Below, piece by piece: positions 57,791 through 64,000 of a DNA stretch of 64,000 nucleotides. The DNA comes from Pleurodeles waltl. Lineage: Eukaryota > Chordata > Amphibia > Caudata > Salamandridae. The first letter of the stretch is position 1; the number at the start of each line of letters is the position of its first letter. A program made the translations under genes and the position numbers. The stretch lies in contig NC_090448.1 of assembly GCF_031143425.1 (NCBI RefSeq), positions 530,986,313 through 531,050,312 of the forward strand, given 5' to 3'. The notes beneath the pieces were generated by a model, which saw only the letters and a list, made by a program, of their open reading frames with translations, had not been told where the DNA came from and did not search any database.

Positions 57791-58694
57791 GGAAAGTACC
57801 CGAGGTCTTTGGGTGTACCCTGGCACCGCTGGGTTACCGGATCAGTACCGGTTCTGAAAAACCCAGTACCTCACCACCTTGCTGCTTGAAGAACTGCTTT
57901 GCTGTCCCAACAAGGCAGATTGGAACTGGTTGCCATTATCCAAGGCTCTCCAAGGGTAAGTTGGCTAATTTTCTGTTTGAGCTACAGGGACACAACAAGC
58001 TTCTGAAGGACTCCCCTGCAACTGACCAGAACCTGTGCCAGGGGCGGAAAGCCTCGCAGGGGACTTGCTGCACTGATCCCATCTGAAAGTTGCACCAATT
58101 CTAACGAAGAGCATTATGAAGCCCTGCAAACCCTTGGGTCCATGATGAGAGCTTCATTAGAACCAACGTTGACTGATGCCATGCACTGTAGAGCCTCTGC
58201 CTACAGCTGAAAGCTTCATCAGAATGGATGCCAAGGAATGTGAAGACGTGCAAAGCAATGCTTTGCAGTCCTCACATCAAGGGTATAAGCTAGAACTCCC
58301 AATGGGCCAAAGTCAGGCCTGTGCCTGGCCGGTGGTTCATCGCGGTCGGCCTGAACTTGTGACTTTGGGGCTCATTATGAGTCTGGCAGTCCTGGAACCA
58401 CCATGGTGGCGGTCCAACTGTCATCGGTCGGGCGGATATGACTGCTGTATTAGGAGTTTGGCAGTCATACCAACAGAAGACTGACAGTGGTCCTCCGGCA
58501 CCGCCAGGCAGCATAGACCGTCACTAGGATGCACAACCAGGCCGGTGGAGCCTGTGTTTCTGCCGGACTCATTACGATGGTTCCACACCGCCAATGTGAC
58601 TGTGGCGGTCCAAACACCACAAATCAGAAGGCCGAAGTGGACAATATAAAGGGAGACACTCACCTGCAGGAAGCCTTACACGTCCGCTGCCGCC

Positions 58695-58777
58695 ATGGAG
58701 CCATTTACAAACATCATGCCACTGCTTATGATCATCGATTAACAAAGAGGTCAAAGTCACTGTGGACAACAACAACC
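58695..58777 (+). pseudogene. Possible first-exon relic of the convergent Harbinger gene
   Basis: ATGGAGCCATTTACAAACAT opens a short frame (with MPLLMIID inside) that hits a stop, and the segment ends at a good donor (ACC|GTAAGT, 58778). Its position, direction and ATGGAGCC start match the relic at 10248-10172 of Harbinger 1. It may be the first exon of the lost transposase gene. Confidence 0.35.
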
Positions 58778-58867
58778 GTAAGTACACAAGCCTGCCTGTA
58801 TCACCAACCTTAAAAACTGCTTGTAGCGCCCGTGAACACATCATAGGGGGCATGTCATCGGCCACAG

Positions 58868-59760
58868 GTACAAATCGCAAACACACACACGGACACGCAC
58901 ACAGTCACAATACGCACACTCTGGACAGCACACTCACACAGCACTGCAACACTACACATGGCCACACAGCTCAGGCACAGGGAAACTGAAGACTACAGAT
59001 CATTGTCATACACATCAACAACAAGACACCTACAGCACGTATACAGATTCACCTCACACACTCACATTCCACATTGGCCAGGGACTGTCCTCACATACAA
59101 CACACATATGTATTGATGTGGCATAGAACACAAACAACACCACCAGTAAACAACTCTGCAATGGACACACACATCTCAGCACAATGGAAGCACAATGGCA
59201 TGCACAATACACAGAGACACAAATAGACCAAGGACAAAATGACAACTATACTTGCACAATTGGGATGGGGCCATCTGGGTCACCCAGGGAAGGAGACTGC
59301 ACTGGGACATATGGCACTTTGAACAGGCACCCAAACAACATGTTCAATGGAAATGGCCCTGCATGGGTCTCAGGGCCAAACAATACTACAACCAAATGTG
59401 ATGCACATCTGCACAATGGGGACGGGCAAGTCAATAAAGCACATGCAACTCTTACTGTGTGGGACACACCTCTACAGGAATTAGCTGCAAGGGGCACACA
59501 CCTAAATGGACACATGTGCAGGCAAATGCAAACACAGCTAGCACAATGTAACACACTCCATGTTTGCACAAACAAAACTCAAGATGACACACATCACATG
59601 TATAAATAAGCCATATCAGGGGGGCAAGTCTAACACCATACATGCCCACATTGGAAAACACAAAAAGAAATACTTACCATACAAGACAGTAGATAATGCT
59701 ATGACATCACCATTGCATACACACACACACACACACATATCTATACACACAAACATATAC
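58868..59760. repeat. CACA-rich tract
   Basis: Long purine-pyrimidine alternation with ACACAC runs (58880-58895, 59718-59737) and many CACATGG-like words. Frames across it are low complexity and are not genes. Confidence 0.6.
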
Positions 59761-60084
59761 CCTTCTCTTAGGGGGCAATAGCTCTGCACACAAACTCACA
59801 TACTGCAAACCACAGCACATGGAGCAGCAAGCAGGCGGAAACACACACAACTGGAGGCATACAACCAAAGTCACTCAAGAACAACATACAGCTTGAAAAG
59901 GGATTGCAGGACAAATGAATACCAAAAAAAAACAATTGTTTGGGTTTATTAATTATAAAAACTAGGAATGTCCAAAGGCCAATGGCCTGCCCATACAATA
60001 GTCCAATAATGGCCTAAACTTGACTCGAAACTGCCTGGACCCTCCAGAGGAAGGGGCATCAATGGGTCAGGGAAGCACATCATG

Positions 60085-62993
60085 GGTTATCCGGGGGTGG
60101 AGGTGGTTGGATTTGTGAGGAGGGGTTTGGGCTTGGGAGGGGTAGTCCTCTTGGGAGAGGTGGGCTTCTTCTTCGGGCGGAGAGGTATGGGTATTTGTAG
60201 GTGGGCAAGGGGAGGCCTTGGAGGTGGAAGGGGTGGCCTGCAAGCTGGGTGGGGTCCTTTTTGGGTCTGGGTTGGGGGGAACAGGGCAAAGGTTAAGATA
60301 AAAAAAAAAAGGTTTTTGGGACACACAGGAACGGTCATCGGAAGGGGGTTAGAATTTGGAGGTCGAAGGAGTCTGACTGATGTGTAGGTGTGGATGTTGT
60401 GGGTACATGCTTATAGGAGGTATGCTTGTTTGTGGTGGGTGTCTGTTGGGTGGGTGAGTGGGGGCGTTTATGTGTCTTGGGCTTAGGGAGGGTGGAGGTG
60501 CTGAGCATGCTGTGGTGGGTGGATGTCTGTTGGAGTGGTGACTGCAGGTATGGTGGATGTGGTGGATGTATGTGTATTCATAGCTGTGTCTGTGGGTGTG
60601 GTGCATTTAGTGGATGTCTGGGAGTCTGCTGGGGTGGTGGCTGTGTCAGTAACTGTTATGGTGGTGTCTGGAGGTATGCTTGATGTTGTGTTTGATGCTG
60701 GAGGTGGTGGGGGTGTCAGGGGAAGTTGTGAGTTTTGTATGTCTGTGGATGGATGTTGTTTGTGTGTGTGCCGGTGTGTTGTGTGGTGCTTGTGTTTGTG
60801 ATTGCTCTGTTTGTCTGTTGAGGTGGATGTCTGCAGATCTGTTTGTGTGCTTTGGATAGGTAAGGGAAGGGGGATTTGAACTGGGAAGATGGAGGTGGGG
60901 GGGAGACGGAAGGTGGGGGTGACTGGCTGCCGTCAGTGTGGAGACGAGCCTGAAAAGATCTCTGTAGTCCAGCCATAGCACCATGAATGCCTTCCAGTGA
61001 TGCATTAGTCTTTAAGACCCACAGGGATACGTCTCAGGAGGTCAATTGCCCCCTCACTGAGGGCAGCAGGGGTAACAGGGGCTGGCAAAGGAGACGCCCA
61101 CTCTCTTGGGTGAGAGGGCACAGCCAACTGGGTGGGGAGCAACATGGAGGGTGGTGATAGAACGGGGGTGGTGGACAAGGATGGTAAGGGGAGATTCCCT
61201 GATGGGTCTGCCACCACTAGGGAGTGGCCACTGGAGGAGGAATCTGATGATGATGACAATGTCCTGGTCTCCCCCGTGGCACTCCCCTCGCCCTCCGGGC
61301 CACTGGTTCCCTCTGTGTCAGTGGTGTCTTGTCCTGAGGTCCTGTGGCCAGATGCTTCCCCACTTGGCTCGGCCCGTATCCTACGTTGCCTGTGCTGATG
61401 CTGCAAAAAGAAAGAGAAATAGTGTCATAACATGTCCATTATAATACTTCAATCACATCTCAGATTGTCTACAATACCAACGTGTCAAGTAGGCCTCAGC
61501 ATAAACTTACACCTAAGTGGCACATACATGTGTTCTAACATATGCATGCATTCCGTCTGGATTTACTAAAGTTGTCACAGGAAAATGAGGATCTCATATA
61601 ACTATAATTGCATGGCTGAAGTCTTACTACCAGAATAGCGATACAACAACTTGGAGACCTCTCCATCCTCAAAGCTGTGCCACATGCAGCAGACCTAAGT
61701 TAACTTTTGGCAAATAATGGTATCCCTTTGTAAAGTTCATTCCCACATTTCACACAGAAGGTCATGCACACATCTATTTGACAAATACATAATCTACCTA
61801 CCTGTAGAAATGATGCCATGACATCCTGCTACATTGATTACAAAAGTGCAATATACTGGAGTAGGTGACATGGAAATTCCCATGTCACACTGTAAACATT
61901 TCAACAATGTACACTTTAACAAGTGGCACCAGGCCCAATACAGTCAAGGAGGTATTATCCATGTTATTCAGATAGGCCTCACATGTGCTATTGAAAGAAA
62001 CACTTTTGACGTCAGGTTCAACATGTCAGGAACAGATGTCTCCGGAATGCGCAAAACAATGAATCAATAAGCACCAGTATAGTTACCACAAATTTCTGAC
62101 ACCCATTACAATGACATTATCTGAGTGTTTCTGTAGTAACCATCTGTCCTTTGTATGTTTGAGGGACACAGAACTTCCAGTGACTAAGAGAAGGACCTCA
62201 ACTTGTTGTCCAATGAGAAGCAACATCACTGTCCACATCTTGGACATGCCAACCCTGGTGTCTATCTATGGATGAATGCCTGTACCCAAACACATGTGAT
62301 GCCAACATCATTGCAAGTCACTCCATCATGCATGCCAACAGTGAGGGCCCAATCCTCAAACATTGCACATATGCAGTGCACTTTTCCTCATGAATCCACA
62401 TCAAGGGCATAGATAAACACAGAGTGGTTCCACAATCTGGGCCTAACTGCCATGTCCATCATTGCTACTGCAGTTCTACATGCCAAATAACATATTATGA
62501 CACATGAAGGTATCTGTCAGACAATAAACAATGGTGACACACTCCTGTCTGTGGCACAACATGAAATGTACCACCATTGTAACTGTACTATTCCACAAAC
62601 ACTTTTTCACGCACATATTTGTGAGGGAATACATACATCATCCCATTAATATGGGTGTAACTTGCATGAAATTGCAGATTAGAAATGTTTCCTAAAGAGA
62701 AAAGGACAAATGCTGACATGTAGGCACAAGGAATGTTGGCAACATTCATGCAACTGGTGCCTGGATGCCATGAAATGGACCTTCCCCCCGAAGTCGTTCC
62801 ACCTCTTCCTGATGTCCTCCCTTGTGCGCAGAATGGGGCCTCTGTTGACTATTCTTTGGCACATTTCCATTTTCCTGGTGATAGTAGCATGCTGGACTTG
62901 GGCTCCAAATAGATGTGACACTGCGCTTATGTTTTCATCCACCATGATTCTTAACTCATCTTCAGTGAAACAGGGATTTTTCTGGGGTGACAT
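60085..62993 (-). pseudogene. NAIF1-type Myb/SANT protein gene of Harbinger 2, broken
   Basis: Exon 1 starts at 62993 (MSPQKNPCFTEDELRIMVDE) and codes a SANT domain with TREDIRKRWNDFGGKV (residues about 60-75), the type seen in NAIF1, which itself derives from a Harbinger gene. The donor near 62740 is unclear. Exon 2 starts at 61400 after a good acceptor (TTTCTTTTTGCAG) and has TEGTSGPEGEGS and PAALSEGAIDLLRR, then a frameshift near 61020. The frame continues in pieces (60976-60716) to a Lys/Pro-rich end near 60085. Its DNA-binding domain differs from that of Harbinger 1, but the middle matches. Not functional. Confidence 0.75.
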
Positions 62994-63913
62994 GGTGGTG
63001 ATAAAAAAATGAGTAGTGGGAAATTAACTGGTGACAGTGAGTTACTGGTCTTGAGAAGTGCAAATGGATGTGACTGGAAATAAGAGTGCGTTGAGCGTGT
63101 GGGATATGTGCTTAGGGAAAGTTGCGGGGTACCTAATCAATGGTTTGATAATTTTTTGATGTGCTCTGGCTTGGGTGTTTGGCTTTGTAGATACAATGGA
63201 TTGTAGTTTCTGAAGGGGTGTGTTTTATGGTGTGCTTTGCAGGTGTGTCAGGTGTGGCAATGTGTGTCAGCTGTTTTGTTTTCAAATCCCTCCAATGTGG
63301 TATTGTGTATTACTTTTTTGCCCGCAGACCGCTGTGGTTCGGATCACCATTGACAGACTGCCATGGGTGTCCACCACTGTGACTTTTGACTTGCAATATG
63401 TTTGGTGGTTGGTTGACAGGCTTTTGGTGCTGGTGATCAGACAGCCTATTTCCCGCCCTCAACGGTACTGGCCGTGTGGCTTTTTTGGCTTGCTTTTGGC
63501 AGTCCTGCCTGTGTATCTCGACAGACCGCCACCATGGTGGTCATTTGGTGGGTCCACTATGGCGATCTGGCAATCCGAATGCCAAACTCGTAATCAGACC
63601 CTTTTTTCCTGGTTGAGTGTGACCAGATTCCCACAGTTATTATCTGCGGTTTTATTGGCTGGATTTTTGTTGTTCTGGTATCATTTTATTTATTTACATA
63701 TACTGTATTTTTCTAAATCGGGTTCGGATTTTTTTGTGTTGTGTTTGCACTTTACACATTGCCTTTAAGTTGAGCCTGATTGCTTTGGTGTCATGCTACC
63801 ACAGGGTTAAGCACAGGCTAATTAAGTTACCCTAGTGATTTTCCCTCACAAGGACTGTGGTTATTGACTGAGTGCGGCTTATACCCCCTTAACCAATAAT
63901 CCAATTTCTTACA

Positions 63914-64000
63914 CTAGCCATATTCTATCTCCAATATTTCATATCATCAGTATTCTGACTTTGATTTTGGCCCGTGTCCACGCCAAATTATGGTCTTTGT
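63914..64000. other. Flank
   Basis: Nothing seen. Confidence 0.4.

Larger units (their letters stand above)
58367..63601 (-). mobile_element. Harbinger (PIF) DNA transposon 2, about 5.2 kb
   Basis: Left end GGGGCTCATTATGAGTCTGG and right end (inverted) GGGTCTGATTACGAGTTTGG, with TTT on both sides. The terminal repeats extend at least 170 bp; CCACCATGGTGGCGGTC occurs at 58399 and, inverted, at about 63525-63541. It carries a Myb/SANT gene on minus and a first-exon relic on plus. 58870-59760 is rich in CACA repeats with no gene. Confidence 0.75.
56230..63913 (+). mobile_element. Candidate gypsy-type LTR split by nested insertions
   Basis: 57790-58366 (GCTGCTTGAAGAACTGCTTT, AAGGGTAAGTTGGCTAATTT) resumes after Harbinger 2 at 63602 and ends at CCAATTTCTTACA (63913), much like the LTR end at 10720. 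The start is uncertain; 56230-57480 looks like the earlier part of the same LTR (GCCCATTTCTCCCATTGA). No gene lies in it. 56260-57480 holds nothing else that I could recognise. Confidence 0.45.

Noticed and set aside
63220..63768. 182-codon plus frame at the right end
   Set aside because: It runs across the terminal repeat of Harbinger 2 into the LTR, so it is a chance fusion.

Overview
The window looks like intergenic DNA from a very large, transposon-rich vertebrate genome, most likely a salamander and perhaps the newt Pleurodeles. The evidence is the mix of families: gypsy-type elements with LTRs over 3 kb, Harbinger (PIF) elements with Myb-like genes and many Harbinger-type miniature elements, a chromodomain gypsy element, L1-like and L2/CR1-like LINEs, Penelope-like fragments, an endogenous retrovirus and a Tc1-like transposon. 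I found no host gene, tRNA or rRNA. The species call is inference; the element calls rest on protein motifs, terminal repeats and target-site duplications (TSDs) read directly. Only two long reading frames look intact: a gag-protease protein (64-2721, minus) and a Tc1-type transposase (43146-44162, minus).

1-10720: a nested stack. A minus-strand LTR retroelement (5' LTR 2991-6138; gag-pro 64-2721; first 33 bp of the 3' LTR at the window edge) has no pol. It sits inside Harbinger element 1, whose visible part is 6139-10565. That element carries a three-exon Myb-like gene (broken), two minisatellites and a first-exon relic of a convergent gene. Harbinger 1 in turn sits in a gypsy LTR ending at 10720. 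10721-17220 is a decayed minus-strand L1-like LINE with ORF1 and ORF2.

17221-34094: mostly anonymous sequence with miniature inverted-repeat elements (MITEs; 17763, 21483, 29163, 31092, 32466), an inverted pair of a dispersed repeat (20250-21065), several degenerate tandem repeats, and hammerhead-ribozyme-like motifs of the sort found in Penelope-like elements.

34095-46560: a chromodomain Ty3/gypsy element on the minus strand (gag, protease, RT, RNase H, integrase, chromodomain), broken by stops and by a 620-bp Harbinger-type MITE; then a retrovirus fragment (gag-pro-pol, minus) split by a 1562-bp Tc1-like transposon with an intact DD37E transposase; then an L2/CR1-like LINE with an inverted 5' part.

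46561-64000: AT-rich DNA, a Penelope RT fragment, a dense cluster of MITEs (48335-53372, one nested in another), a tandem repeat of about 350 bp, more hammerhead-like motifs, and finally Harbinger element 2 (58367-63601). Element 2 holds a broken NAIF1-type Myb/SANT gene and lies inside another gypsy-type LTR that ends near 63913. Both Harbinger elements keep a Myb-like gene but only a first-exon trace of what may have been the transposase gene.
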